A DNA stretch of 64,000 nt, from positions 91,313-155,312 of the forward strand of contig NZ_BBOJ01000024.1 in NCBI RefSeq assembly GCF_000974445.1, written 5' to 3'. Below, piece by piece: positions 15,245 through 25,669 of this stretch. Position numbers and translations under genes: made by a program. The stretch's first letter is position 1, and every line of letters starts with the position of its first letter. Under the pieces are notes generated by a model. That model did not search any database. It saw nothing but the letters and a program-made list of their open reading frames with translations, and was not told the origin of the DNA. The stretch is from Lentzea aerocolonigenes. Its GTDB lineage: Bacteria; Actinomycetota; Actinomycetes; Mycobacteriales; Pseudonocardiaceae.

Positions 15245-16309
15245 GTGAAGGTCATCGTCGAGGCCGACGGCGGGTCGCGGGGCAACCCCGGGCCGGCCGG
15301 GTACGGCGCGGTCGTCCGGGACAAGCTCAGCGGTGAGACGCTGGCCGAGCGCAAGGGTTCCATCGGTGTCGCCACCAACAACGTCGCCGAGTACCAGGGG
15401 CTGATCGCCGGGCTCAGGGCCGCCAGCGAGCTGAACGCCGAGACCGTCGACGTGCGGATGGACTCCAAGCTCGTCGTCGAGCAGATGAGCGGGCGCTGGA
15501 AGATCAAGCACCCCTCGATGCAGCCGCTCGCGCGTGAGGCTCAGGCTCTTGCGCGGACGTTCAGGGCCGTCAGCTACGAGTGGATTCCCCGCGAGCGCAA
15601 CCGGCAGGCCGACCGGCTCGCCAACGAGGCGATGGACGAGGAGACCAAGGGCGAGGCTGAGGGGGACAAGCAGCCGCACTGGAGCGGGGCTGTCGGTGAG
15701 CCCACGCGGCTGATCCTGTTGCGGCACGGGCAGACCAAGCTCTCCATCGAGCGACGCTATTCGGGACGGGGTGATCACCCGCTGACCGAGCTCGGGCTGG
15801 AGCAGGCCACCAAGGCCGCCCAGCGTCTCTCCGAAGTGGACGACATCGCCGCGATCATCTCGTCGCCGCTGCAGCGGGCCGTGCAGACCGCGCAGAAGCT
15901 CGGGGACGCGACGGGGCTCGAGGTCGTCACGCACCAGGGGCTCATCGAGACCGACTTCGGCACGTGGGAAGGGCTGACGTTCGCCGAGGCGGCGCAGCAG
16001 GACCCCGAGGTGCACCGGCGGTGGCTCGCCGACACGAGTGTCCGGCCGCCGGACGGGGAGAGCTTCGACGAGGTCAACGCCAGGGTGCGGAAGGCGCGCA
16101 CCGAGATCATCGCCCGGTACGGCGGCAAGACGCTGGTGCTGGTCAGTCACGTCACGCCGATCAAGACGCTGCTGCGGCAGGCGCTCGACGTCGGGCCGCA
16201 GTTCCTCTTCCGGATGCACCTCGACCTGACCGGTGTGTCGATCGCCGAGTTCTACCCGGACGGGCACGCCTCGGTGAAGCTCGTCAACGACACCTCACAC
16301 CTCAGCTGA
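15245..16309 (+). CDS. bifunctional RNase H / acid phosphatase (RnhA-CobC type)
   Basis: Fusion of 354 residues like mycobacterial Rv2228c. The N-terminal RNase HI domain (1-135) keeps the carboxylates in EADGGSRGNPG, NVAEYQGL and RMDSKLVVEQ, and the late Asp in RQADRLANEA; it cleaves RNA in RNA-DNA hybrids. The C-terminal histidine-phosphatase domain (about 150-354) has LILLRHGQT, the second histidine in VLVSHVTPIK and a CobC/alpha-ribazole-phosphatase-like layout. The GTG at 15245 is preceded by a TACGAT -10 six bases upstream, suggesting a leaderless message. It overlaps the convergent FMN reductase by eight bases. Confidence 0.92.
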   Translation: MKVIVEADGGSRGNPGPAGYGAVVRDKLSGETLAERKGSIGVATNNVAEYQGLIAGLRAASELNAETVDVRMDSKLVVEQMSGRWKIKHPSMQPLAREAQALARTFRAVSYEWIPRERNRQADRLANEAMDEETKGEAEGDKQPHWSGAVGEPTRLILLRHGQTKLSIERRYSGRGDHPLTELGLEQATKAAQRLSEVDDIAAIISSPLQRAVQTAQKLGDATGLEVVTHQGLIETDFGTWEGLTFAEAAQQDPEVHRRWLADTSVRPPDGESFDEVNARVRKARTEIIARYGGKTLVLVSHVTPIKTLLRQALDVGPQFLFRMHLDLTGVSIAEFYPDGHASVKLVNDTSHLS

Positions 16310-16823
16310 CCTTGCGCAGCCGCGGCGTCAGCGCCGTCGTGAACCGGTCGGCCGCCGCCTCCAGGGCCGCGGCCGCGCCGGGTGAGTCCACGTTCCGGTC
16401 CAGCACGAACTCGCCGCGCACCACCTGGTCGGCGCCCTTGGCCGCGAGCAGCGGGTGCAACGCGTAGTCCATCGCGACGAGAAAGCCCTGGTTGCCGCCC
16501 GTCGCCAGGGGCAGCACCGCGCGCCCGCGCAGCGCCTTCTTCGGCAGCAGGTCCAGCAACGCCTTGACCAGGCCGCTGTAGGCCGCGCGGTACACGGGCG
16601 AGGCGACCACGACGCCGTCCGCGGAGAGCACACCGCTCACCGCGCCGGCGATCTCCGGGTCGCGCAGGTCTTCGGTGAGCAGCGACAACGTGGGCAACGA
16701 CCGCACGTGGAGCACCGACACGCGGTGTCCGGCCGCGCGGAGGTGCTCCTCCACGAACGACACGACGACGCCGGTCGGCGCGGCGGGGGACGGCGCGCCG
16801 GAGATGATCAGCAGATCGGACAT
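16302..16823 (-). CDS. NADPH-dependent FMN reductase, SsuE-like
   Basis: Flavodoxin-like reductase of 173 residues. It has the phosphate loop ISGAPSPAAPTG near the N-terminus, ADGVVVASPVYRAAYSGLVKALLDLLP (the SsuE/NADPH-dependent FMN reductase signature) and TGGNQGFLVAMDYALHPLL. Such enzymes reduce FMN for two-component monooxygenases, often in sulfonate or sulfur use. No partner monooxygenase is adjacent. The ATG at 16823 follows AGGGAGC. It converges on and overlaps the RNase H/phosphatase gene by eight bases. Confidence 0.85.
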   Translation of the reverse strand: MSDLLIISGAPSPAAPTGVVVSFVEEHLRAAGHRVSVLHVRSLPTLSLLTEDLRDPEIAGAVSGVLSADGVVVASPVYRAAYSGLVKALLDLLPKKALRGRAVLPLATGGNQGFLVAMDYALHPLLAAKGADQVVRGEFVLDRNVDSPGAAAALEAAADRFTTALTPRLRKVS

Positions 16824-16990
16824 GACAAGGGCTCCCTGAGGTTGCGGACGGGGCAAGCGCTCAGCGGAGGCAACACAGGCTGGCTGCCACGCGGCCGTAG
16901 TCGACGTGGCGACGTCGTGTCATGGACTGAGTGAACCAACGTCCGGACCACTGGACAACCAGTTCCAGCCGCTGGGATATCCTGGTGGGC

Positions 16991-17374
16991 GCGGATGAGT
17001 CGGCAGGGCGGCCGCGGCAGGAGACTGTCGAGGAAAGTCCGGACTCCACAGGGCAGGGTGGTTGTTAACGGCAACCAGGGGCGACCCTCGGGACAGTGCC
17101 ACAGAAAGCAGACCGCCTCGCTTGTCGAGGTAAGGGTGAAACGGTGGTGTAAGAGACCACCAGCGCCCCAGGTGACTGGGGCGGCTAGGTAAACCCCACC
17201 CGGAGCAAGGCCAAGAGGGCACGTGAGTGCCTGCGCGAGCGTTCGAGGGCGGCCCGTCCGATGCTCGCGGGTAGGCCGCTAGAGCCTGTCGGCAACGGCA
17301 GGCCCAGATGGATGGCCGCCAAGTGGGACGCGAGTCCCATGAACAGGATCCGGCTTACATGCCGGCTCATCCGC
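16991..17374 (+). ncRNA. rnpB: RNase P RNA
   Basis: Bacterial type A RNase P RNA. The conserved GAGGAAAGTCCGGACTCCA is at about 17026-17046, and AGGGTGAAACGGTGGTGTAAGAGACC follows in the P-loop region. The 3' half contains the matching universally conserved block. The terminal helix pairs GCGGATGAG (16991) with CTCATCCGC (17366-17374). A -10-like TATCCT lies at 16978-16983. It processes tRNA 5' ends with the RnpA protein. Confidence 0.93.
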
Positions 17375-17564
17375 CCTTGATCGTTACGGCGACTGGCCCA
17401 GCCTGACCGCACTGGTGCGGTGGGAGAGTTGGCGGCGCCGATTCCTCCATTCGGCCCTGTGCGGCGGTTTGTTCGTCAATTAGCGTCCCTCTCCGCGTGG
17501 ATGCCGCGTGGCTTGTCGATCACTGTGGGGTGACGGCCCGCGGCGTCTGAGACCTGGGGGTTAC

Positions 17565-20500
17565 GTGGTGCCGCCGCGTGGATTCAGCCTGCCCAAAAAA
17601 CTTCTGGTCGTGTTCTCACTGACCGTTCTCGCGTTGGTCGGCGTCCCCGCCGGACCGGGGATCAACGGCCCAGGCCACCTTCCTGAACTGGGATTTTCGG
17701 GGCTGTGGCAGTCGATCGCCGGGTGGTTCGGCGGCAGAGCCGAGGCGGCGCCCAGACCGAGACAGGAGCCGCCGAAGCGGGTGCGGGAGCTGACCGAGCG
17801 GCGGACGCCGTCGGTGCGGTTGTTCCAGCTGTCGGACGGCCAGATCGAGGCAGAGGTCTCGCCGCGTCCGAACGTCGACACGACCGTCAGGGAGAAGCCG
17901 CGCGACGGCTACCGGTTCGCCACCGACACCAGCGCTTTCGCGAGCCTGTTCGGTGAGTCGACGGACAAGCTCGCCCGGTTCGAGGCCGGCGGCAGGCGGA
18001 TCGGGCTCGGCATCGACGGCACGTCCAGGGTCGTCAAGCCGAAGGTGGAGAAGAACGTCGTCACCTACGCCGGCGCGTTCGACAGCGCGGACGTGGTCTA
18101 CCAGGTCACGGGCGAGGCGCTGAAGGAGAAGATCGTCCTCGCCAAGGCGCCGAAGGACGCGACGTACCGCTTCACCCTCGACCTCTCCGGCGTGACGGCG
18201 CGGGCGTTGCCGGACGGCGCGATCGGGTTCTTCGACAACCCGGACGCACCGCCGCTGTTCACCATGCCGAAGCCGTTCATGTTCGACAACAAGGCGGATC
18301 GCAAGTCGCCGCACGGCAAGGTGTGGAGCGACAAGGTCACGCAGACCGTCGAGCAGCAGGGCTCGAAGCTCACCGTCACGGTGAAGGCGGACCAGGGCTG
18401 GCTCACCGCGAAGGACCGGCAGTACCCGGTCGTCATCGACCCGACGATCAAGCTGCAGCCGACCGCCACCACCGGTCAGGACGTCCAGATCTGGTCGGAC
18501 TCACCGGATCGCAACGACGGGTCGAGCTACCAGCTCTCCGTCGGCACGGACGCGTGGGGCAAGGCCCGCACGCTGATCAAGTTCGACACGAGCGTCGTGC
18601 CCGCGGGCACCGCGCTCACGAGCGCGAAGCTGCGGCTGTACTACGACTCCGAGCTGTGGACCGGCGCCAACAGCAACGTGCACGAGGTGCGGCGGGTCAC
18701 GCAGGGCTGGTCGGAGGACACGGCGACGTGGAACTCGATCAACGGTGCGTTCGCCGAGGCCGCGCTGTCGACCGCCACCAAGCAGGCGAACGTGAGCAAC
18801 GTCTGGCACGAGTGGGACGTCCGCAACATCGCCCAGCAGTGGGTGTCGGGTTCGGCGTCGAACTTCGGCCTGATGGTCAAGTCGACCGATGAGACGCTGA
18901 ACCGCGGTGGTGCGATCTACCAGGCCGCCGAGTTCGCCTACAACGGGGAGACCGAGAACTCCCCGAAGCTGGTCCTGACCTACGGCAGGCCGAGCGCGGA
19001 CCTGCAGGCACCGACGAAGATCTTCGCGACGGGTGCGGAGCTGAACTGGGGCGCCTACCCGGATCCGGATCCGAACAACCCGGTCGACGACGTGGTGGAG
19101 TACCAGGTGCACCGGTCGGTGTTCCAGGCGTTCACGCCGTCGGAGTCCACGCTGGTCGCGCCTCTCGCCCCGGCCACGACCACGTTCACCGACACCACCG
19201 CCCGGCCGACGCCAGCGGATTCACCGGACCCGTTCGGCAACGCCTACTACTACATGGTCGCGGCGAAAACCCGTGACGGACAGGTGATTCCGGGTCCGAC
19301 GCAGCTGGTGCGGCTGCCCAAGGCGGGGTTCATCACGCAGGTGTTCCGCGGTGGCGCAGACGACGCGACCCTGTCGTCGACGCAGCCGAACACGAACCTG
19401 GACACGCTGGGCGGCCAGCCGTGGCTGATGGCGGGCAAGGGTTCCGGCACCTACGGCACGACGCGGGCGGCCGTCCGGTTCCGCGACCTGTCCGCGCTGC
19501 CGGCCGGTGCGCGGGTGACGAACGCCGAGATGACGCTGTGGGGCTTCTACAGCACCGGCTCCGGTGCGATCTTCGACGGCCATCCGCTGACGAAGTCCTT
19601 CGTGGAGAACCAGGTCACGTGGAACCGGGCGTCCACGGCGACGGCGTGGACGGCGCCGGGTGGTGACATCGGTGCGGCCGGCGACAACGTCTCCGGCATC
19701 ACCAACGACCCGAACCGGCACATCTGGGACCTGACCGCGGCCGCGCAGGGCTGGGTGGACAACCCCGCGACCAACTACGGCTACGAGGTCAAGCTGCGCG
19801 ACGAGAACGGCCCCACGCAACGGGTTCTGTTCCTGTCCGACGAGGCCGCGGAACCGCATCTGCGGCCGAAGCTGACGGTCACCTACACGCAGCCGATCGC
19901 GGAGATGACCTACTACGCGCCGGACACCCCGTCGATCCGGATGATCCCCGGCGACGAGTACACGATCCCGGTGACCGTCACGAACTCGACCACGTCGACG
20001 TGGCGCGCGGCGGACCAGGTCGTGTCCTACCGCTGGAACCTGCCCGACGGCACCGACGTCACCACCGGCGGAAACCGCCTCGAAACGGCACTGCCGGCCG
20101 ATGTCCCGCCCGGCGGCAGCGTCACGGTGCAGGCGAAGGTCAAGACGCCGATCCAGTCCGAGGCGGGCAACAAGCGTGAGCAGTTCGTGCTGAACTGGGA
20201 CCTGCGCAACAAGACCGCGGGCACGTGGCTGTCCGCGACGGGCGGGATCGCGGCGCTGCCGCAGAACGTCACGGTCGAGGACCCGACGTCGGACCAGCTG
20301 GGCCTGGAGAAGTTCTACTCCTACGCGGGCAAGTCGACCGGGTCCGGCTCGAACGTGCTGGTGAACCAGTTCGCGGGCAACACGGTCTGGTCGTACGACG
20401 CGTTCACCAACCCCGGCCGGGGCCTGAACTCGTTCGTGCGCATGACCTACAACAGCCTGGACACCTCGGCCACGTCGCTCGGGCAGGGCTGGTCGCTGGC

Positions 20501-23500
20501 CGCCGCGGGCGTGACGAGGCTGGGCGCGTACCTGGAGCTGCACCCGAAGGGGCAGGACCACCCGAGCCGGATCACGCTGCCCGACGGTGACGGCACCTCG
20601 CACACCTTCGAGCTCAACAAGAACAACAGCTCCGACCCGGCGCAGTGGACGTACGACGAACCGGCGGGCGTGCACCTGTACGTGCAGCGCGACGGTGCCG
20701 CGGACAAGTCGCGGCGCTGGAAGATGACCCGCCCGGACCGCACCGAGTTCCTGTTCGACGACGAGGGCTGGCTCACCGCCGTCCGCGACCGCAACGGCAA
20801 CGAGCAGCGGTTCACCTACACCGAGCGCAGGTCGAACAACCAGCCGCGCAAGTTCCTCGCCTACGTCACCGACCCGTCCGGCCGGCAGACGCTCACCCTG
20901 GACTACTGGGAGAAGGGCGAGACGCAGAACCCGAAGATCATCGACAACGTCCAGTCGCTCAAGGACGTCTCGGGCCGCACCATCACCTTTTCATACGACG
21001 ACAAGGGTTTGCTGACCCAGCTCGTCGACGGCTCCGGCACGTCGCTCGCCAAGACGTTCAAGTTCGGCTACGACGCCGGACAGGGCAACAAGAACGTCAA
21101 GCTGGTCAAGGTCACCGACCCGCGCAACCACGACACCGTTCTCGCCTACTACACGGCTCCGGTTGACCCGAAGGACAAGTGGAAGCTCCAGACGATCACC
21201 GATCGCCTGAACGCCACCACGACGTTCGCTTACGCCGACCCCGACGGTTCGGCCGGCTCCGAGGTGGAGTCGACCGTCACCGACTCGGAGAACCGCCAGA
21301 CCAAGTTCCGCATCGACGGGTACGGCCGTCCACTCAGGACGACCAACGCCAAGAACCAGACCACGGCGCTGGAGTGGGACGCCGGCAACAACGTCACCAA
21401 GCTGACCGAGGACAACGGCGCGGTGTCGACGTGGTCCTACGACCAGAAGACCGGTTACCCCACCTCGCTGCGGGACGCCGAGGCGGTGGCGAACAACTGG
21501 CCCGCCACGACGATGGCGTACCAGACGTCGCTGAACGGCCACGTCGCCGAGCTGACCTCGAAGACGTCGCCGGAGGGGCGTGCGTGGGCGTTCGGCTACG
21601 ACGCCAAGGGCAACCTGACCTCGGTCACCGACCCGAAGGGCGTGCCGACGGCGTCGCCGGACGACTACAAGTCCGTCTACACCTACGACCAGTTCGGGCA
21701 GCTGCAGACGTCCACGGACGCCAACGAGAACACCACCACGTACTCGGAGTTCGATCCGACGGGCTATCCGAAGAAGACGACTGATGCGTACGGGAAGGTG
21801 ACCAACACGGTCTACGACGTGCGTGGCAACGTCACGTCCACGACCGACGCGCTGGGCAAGACCAGCACGGTCGCCTACGACGTGTTCGGCCGTCCGCTGG
21901 AGCGCAGGACGCCGAAGGATCAGGCCGCCGGCCTCTTCATCACCTCGCCGGCACCGGTCTACGACGCGAACGACAACGTCACCCAGTCCACGGCTCCCAA
22001 CGGCGCGGTGTCGACGGCCGTGTACGACAACGCCGACCAGTTGCTGGAGACCACGGCGCCCAAAGACACGCCGACCGGTCCTGAGCGCAAGACCAGCTTC
22101 ACCTACGACTCGGTGGGCAACCTCAAGACCGAGACGCAGCCGCTCGGCAACCTGACGCCGGCGAACGCGAACGACTACGTCGCCCGGTACGACTACGACG
22201 AGATCTACCAGCTGAAGTCGGCGACCGACGCGGACAACAAGAAGATCACCTACGAGTACGACCGCGTCGGCAACCTGATCACCGTGGTGGACCCGCGCAA
22301 GAACGCGACCGCCGACACCACCGACTACACCACGAAGATCGCCTACGACCTCAACCATCGCGCCGTCGACACGACCGATGCCGCGGGCAAGACCACGCAC
22401 GTCGGCTTCGACCGCGACGGCAACGTCACCACCCAGCGCGACAAGGAGAACAACACCACTACGCTCGTGTACGACGAGCGCGCCAAGGTCGTCGAGGCAC
22501 GCGTCCCGCACAAGGCGGGCGTCACGCGGGTCACGAAGTTCGAGTACGACGAGGTCGGCAACTCCACGCGCGTCATCTCGCCGCGCGGCGTCGAGACCAC
22601 CGACGACGCCGACGACTTCGTCGCGCAGACCGTGTACGACAAGCTGAACCGGCCGGTCGAGAAGCTCACGCCGTTCGACAAGGACGACTCGCGCTACAAG
22701 ACCGCGGACAAGACGACCTACGTCTACGACGCCATCGGCAGGGTCGAGCAGGTCAGCGCACCGCCTTCGGCCGGTCAGACCCTCCGCAACGTCACCAGGT
22801 ACTCCTACTTCGACACCGGCTGGGTGCGTTCGTCCACCGACCCGTGGAACATCGTCACCACCTACGACTACAACCCGCTCGGGCAGCAGGCCTCCCGGAC
22901 GCTGACGTCGGCCGGTGGTTCGTCGAGCCGCACGATGACGTGGGACCACTTCCCGGACGGCAAGCTGAAGTCGCGTTCGGACAGTGGTGTGCCGGTCGGC
23001 CTGCACGTGGCGCTGACCGACAACTCCGACACCGGGTTCGTCGAGCTGGCGGGCAACTGGACCACCTCGTCCGCGGGGGCGGAGTTTCAGGGCTACGACT
23101 ACCGCAGCACCGCCCGCGGCACCGGCGCCACCACGTTCACGTGGAAGCCGGTCATCCCGCAGGACGGCAGCTACGAGGTGTTCGTCAAGTACCCGAAGGA
23201 CGTCTCGGGCGCGGCGACCAACGCGCCGTACACGGTCGAGACGGGCACGGCGAGGTCCACCGTCGCGGTGAACCAGACGCAGCGGGGCGGCGAGTGGGTC
23301 AGCGTCGGCAGCTTCGCGTTCACCGCCGGCACCGCAGCCAAGGTGACGGTGTCCGACAACGCCGACGGCACCGTGCTCGCCGACGCGGTGAAGCTGGTGC
23401 GCAACAACGCCTCCGAGCCGGACAACGAGTCGAAGACGTTCGGCCAGTCCTACGACGCCAACGGCAACCTGACGTCGCTGACCGACTCGTCGCCGGGTGC

Positions 23501-25658
23501 GAAGGTGGACGCCTACGCGTTGACCTACAACGGGTTGAACCAGCTGACCAAGGTCGAGGAGAAGCTGGCCTCGGTCATCAAGGGCACGACCACGTTCTCC
23601 TACAACGAGAACGGTGCTCCGCTGACTCGCGGGCACGACAAGCAGTCCGCTGAGTTCTCCTACGACCCGCGCGACCTGGTCGCGCAGGTCAAGAACACCG
23701 AGACCGGTGGCACACCGAAGATCACCTCCTACAGCTACACCGACCGCGGTCAGGTCAAGGAGGAGACCAAGCCCAACGGCAACAAGGTCGTCTACGGCTA
23801 CCACCAGGACGGCGCTCTCGCCTCGCAGGTGGAGTCGAAGTCCGGTGGTGCGCTGGTGTCCCAGCACGTCATCGACTACGACGCCAACGGTCACCGGAAC
23901 AGGGACGCGTCGAAGGTCCAGAACGCGGACAACGCGTCCGCCTACCTGGACGAGGTGCGCGAGTACAGCTACGACCCGCTCGACCGCATCCGCACCCTGA
24001 CGAAGAAGTCGGCCGCCGGCGCAGTGCTGGAGACCGAGGACTACGTCCACGACGCCAACAACAACGTCACGTCGCAGACCATCGAGAACAAGACGACGAC
24101 GTACAACTACGACCGCAACCGCCTGCTGTCGGCTTCGGCGTCGGGCACGGTCGCGTCGTACAACTACGACCCGTTCGGCCGTCTCGACTCCGTCACCGCG
24201 GCCGGTCAGATCGTGGAGGCCTACGAGTACGACGGGTTCGACCGCACCGTCGAGCACCGCAAGCAGGCCGACGGCGGTGGGCTGAAGACCACCACCTACG
24301 CCTACGACCCGCTCGACCGCACGTCGTCGAGGACCGAGGACGGCAAGACGACCGACTTCGCCTACCTCGGCCTGTCCGACAAGGTCGTCTCGGAGACGAT
24401 CGCGGGCCAGCTGCAGCGCACCTACCAGTACAGCGCGTTCGGGCAGCGCCTCACCCAGATCAAGAAGGACACCGACGGCACCGGTCCCGGGGTGGCCGAG
24501 GACTCCTACTACGGCTACAACCCGCACACCGACGTGGAGACGTTGACGAAGGACGACGGCGACACGCGGGCGACGTACGGGTACACGGCCTACGGCAAGG
24601 ACGACAGCGAGGCCTTCACCGGCATCGACAAGCCGGACGCGCAGCAGCCCGGCAAGCAGCCGTTCAACTTCTACCGCTACAACGGCAAGAGGTTCGACCC
24701 GTCGTCCGGTTCGTACGACATGGGCTTCCGCGACTACAACCCCGGCCTCAACCGGTTCACGACGCGGGACATGTACAACGGCGCGCTGGCCGACCTCAGC
24801 CTCGACAGCGATCCGTTCACGGGCAACCGGTACGCGTTCACGAGCGGCAACCCGATCAGCCGGATCGAGCTCAACGGGCACGACTGGTTCGACGACTACC
24901 TGAACATGATCACGGCACCCGCGCCGGCGCCGAGCGGTGACGGCCTGCCGCTGCCGTTGGGCGGCACGGCGAAGAAGGTCGACGCGACACCGGCACCCGA
25001 AGTCAAGGACAAGAAGCTCCAGAGCATCGTCAAGGACATCTACGGCAAGCCGGGCGTGCAGGTGTACGGGCGCGGCACCACCGGAGACGCGCTGCGCTAC
25101 GAGCTCCAGACCGGCAACCAGCTCGGCGCCCAGCAGAACCGGTGGCACTACGACGAAGCGGCGAGGCAGTTCAACCAGCTCTCGAAGTGGCTGGAGGACG
25201 TCCGCAAGGTGGAGGCGAACATCGCCGCCGGCAAGGGAGGTACGTTGCCCGACGCCGAGGACATCTCCAGGGCCAGGGTCGAGGCCGCCGACCTGTGGGA
25301 CGCTCTGACCACCAAGGACACCGGTGGCAAGGTGGTGAACCACATCAGGGCTGTCGACGCGTCGGGCAACCACAACTTCCGGACGAACATGGAAAACGCG
25401 ATGAAGAACTCGGCCGTCGCCGACATCACCGGCGCCACGTTCGAGACGGGCTACGGCGGCAGGCCCATCTTCAAGGGCGGGTTCCCGAAGTTCGCCAACG
25501 GTGCGGGCAACGTGCTCGGGGTTCTCGGGTTCGGTGTGGCGGCATACAACAGGGGCTTCGAGAGCGCGTTCATCGAGACGTTCGACGTCACCGGCGTTGT
25601 GGGCGACTACATGCGCATGCAGCAGTGCGCGGCCGATCCGAACTGCGGAACGGCGTGA
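17565..25658 (+). CDS. secreted RHS-repeat polymorphic toxin
   Basis: A 2,697-residue exported protein. After an N-terminal signal or anchor helix (KKLLVVFSLTVLALVGVPAG) come two DNRLRE-type beta domains (about 295-475 and 592-775), an Ig-like spacer, and then dozens of YD/RHS repeats (about 1090-2360). The repeat array is interrupted near 1815-1945 by a golvesin-like beta domain (SYEVFVKYP...LADAVKLV). The RHS core (FYRYNGKRFDPSSGSYDMGFRDYNPGLNRF...NRYAFTSGNP) ends near 2435. The last 258 residues are the variable tip. RHS shells encapsulate such tips and release them after cleavage. I do not recognise the tip: it is rich in charged helices, then a Gly-rich hydrophobic segment and two cysteines. 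GGGGG before GTG-GTG at 17565/17568 supports the start. Confidence 0.88.
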   Translation: MVPPRGFSLPKKLLVVFSLTVLALVGVPAGPGINGPGHLPELGFSGLWQSIAGWFGGRAEAAPRPRQEPPKRVRELTERRTPSVRLFQLSDGQIEAEVSPRPNVDTTVREKPRDGYRFATDTSAFASLFGESTDKLARFEAGGRRIGLGIDGTSRVVKPKVEKNVVTYAGAFDSADVVYQVTGEALKEKIVLAKAPKDATYRFTLDLSGVTARALPDGAIGFFDNPDAPPLFTMPKPFMFDNKADRKSPHGKVWSDKVTQTVEQQGSKLTVTVKADQGWLTAKDRQYPVVIDPTIKLQPTATTGQDVQIWSDSPDRNDGSSYQLSVGTDAWGKARTLIKFDTSVVPAGTALTSAKLRLYYDSELWTGANSNVHEVRRVTQGWSEDTATWNSINGAFAEAALSTATKQANVSNVWHEWDVRNIAQQWVSGSASNFGLMVKSTDETLNRGGAIYQAAEFAYNGETENSPKLVLTYGRPSADLQAPTKIFATGAELNWGAYPDPDPNNPVDDVVEYQVHRSVFQAFTPSESTLVAPLAPATTTFTDTTARPTPADSPDPFGNAYYYMVAAKTRDGQVIPGPTQLVRLPKAGFITQVFRGGADDATLSSTQPNTNLDTLGGQPWLMAGKGSGTYGTTRAAVRFRDLSALPAGARVTNAEMTLWGFYSTGSGAIFDGHPLTKSFVENQVTWNRASTATAWTAPGGDIGAAGDNVSGITNDPNRHIWDLTAAAQGWVDNPATNYGYEVKLRDENGPTQRVLFLSDEAAEPHLRPKLTVTYTQPIAEMTYYAPDTPSIRMIPGDEYTIPVTVTNSTTSTWRAADQVVSYRWNLPDGTDVTTGGNRLETALPADVPPGGSVTVQAKVKTPIQSEAGNKREQFVLNWDLRNKTAGTWLSATGGIAALPQNVTVEDPTSDQLGLEKFYSYAGKSTGSGSNVLVNQFAGNTVWSYDAFTNPGRGLNSFVRMTYNSLDTSATSLGQGWSLAAAGVTRLGAYLELHPKGQDHPSRITLPDGDGTSHTFELNKNNSSDPAQWTYDEPAGVHLYVQRDGAADKSRRWKMTRPDRTEFLFDDEGWLTAVRDRNGNEQRFTYTERRSNNQPRKFLAYVTDPSGRQTLTLDYWEKGETQNPKIIDNVQSLKDVSGRTITFSYDDKGLLTQLVDGSGTSLAKTFKFGYDAGQGNKNVKLVKVTDPRNHDTVLAYYTAPVDPKDKWKLQTITDRLNATTTFAYADPDGSAGSEVESTVTDSENRQTKFRIDGYGRPLRTTNAKNQTTALEWDAGNNVTKLTEDNGAVSTWSYDQKTGYPTSLRDAEAVANNWPATTMAYQTSLNGHVAELTSKTSPEGRAWAFGYDAKGNLTSVTDPKGVPTASPDDYKSVYTYDQFGQLQTSTDANENTTTYSEFDPTGYPKKTTDAYGKVTNTVYDVRGNVTSTTDALGKTSTVAYDVFGRPLERRTPKDQAAGLFITSPAPVYDANDNVTQSTAPNGAVSTAVYDNADQLLETTAPKDTPTGPERKTSFTYDSVGNLKTETQPLGNLTPANANDYVARYDYDEIYQLKSATDADNKKITYEYDRVGNLITVVDPRKNATADTTDYTTKIAYDLNHRAVDTTDAAGKTTHVGFDRDGNVTTQRDKENNTTTLVYDERAKVVEARVPHKAGVTRVTKFEYDEVGNSTRVISPRGVETTDDADDFVAQTVYDKLNRPVEKLTPFDKDDSRYKTADKTTYVYDAIGRVEQVSAPPSAGQTLRNVTRYSYFDTGWVRSSTDPWNIVTTYDYNPLGQQASRTLTSAGGSSSRTMTWDHFPDGKLKSRSDSGVPVGLHVALTDNSDTGFVELAGNWTTSSAGAEFQGYDYRSTARGTGATTFTWKPVIPQDGSYEVFVKYPKDVSGAATNAPYTVETGTARSTVAVNQTQRGGEWVSVGSFAFTAGTAAKVTVSDNADGTVLADAVKLVRNNASEPDNESKTFGQSYDANGNLTSLTDSSPGAKVDAYALTYNGLNQLTKVEEKLASVIKGTTTFSYNENGAPLTRGHDKQSAEFSYDPRDLVAQVKNTETGGTPKITSYSYTDRGQVKEETKPNGNKVVYGYHQDGALASQVESKSGGALVSQHVIDYDANGHRNRDASKVQNADNASAYLDEVREYSYDPLDRIRTLTKKSAAGAVLETEDYVHDANNNVTSQTIENKTTTYNYDRNRLLSASASGTVASYNYDPFGRLDSVTAAGQIVEAYEYDGFDRTVEHRKQADGGGLKTTTYAYDPLDRTSSRTEDGKTTDFAYLGLSDKVVSETIAGQLQRTYQYSAFGQRLTQIKKDTDGTGPGVAEDSYYGYNPHTDVETLTKDDGDTRATYGYTAYGKDDSEAFTGIDKPDAQQPGKQPFNFYRYNGKRFDPSSGSYDMGFRDYNPGLNRFTTRDMYNGALADLSLDSDPFTGNRYAFTSGNPISRIELNGHDWFDDYLNMITAPAPAPSGDGLPLPLGGTAKKVDATPAPEVKDKKLQSIVKDIYGKPGVQVYGRGTTGDALRYELQTGNQLGAQQNRWHYDEAARQFNQLSKWLEDVRKVEANIAAGKGGTLPDAEDISRARVEAADLWDALTTKDTGGKVVNHIRAVDASGNHNFRTNMENAMKNSAVADITGATFETGYGGRPIFKGGFPKFANGAGNVLGVLGFGVAAYNRGFESAFIETFDVTGVVGDYMRMQQCAADPNCGTA

Positions 25659-25669
25659 GGAAGAGGATC

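Noticed and set aside
17375..17564. Additional small gene between RNase P RNA and the RHS gene
   Set aside because: No frame with a ribosome site or protein-like composition; the GTG at 17508 only extends the RHS frame ahead of its signal segment.
20991..25373. 1,460-residue open frame antisense to the RHS gene
   Set aside because: Produced by the codon bias of the RHS repeats; monotonous Val/Arg/Gly/Asp-rich composition, no recognisable domain or ribosome site.
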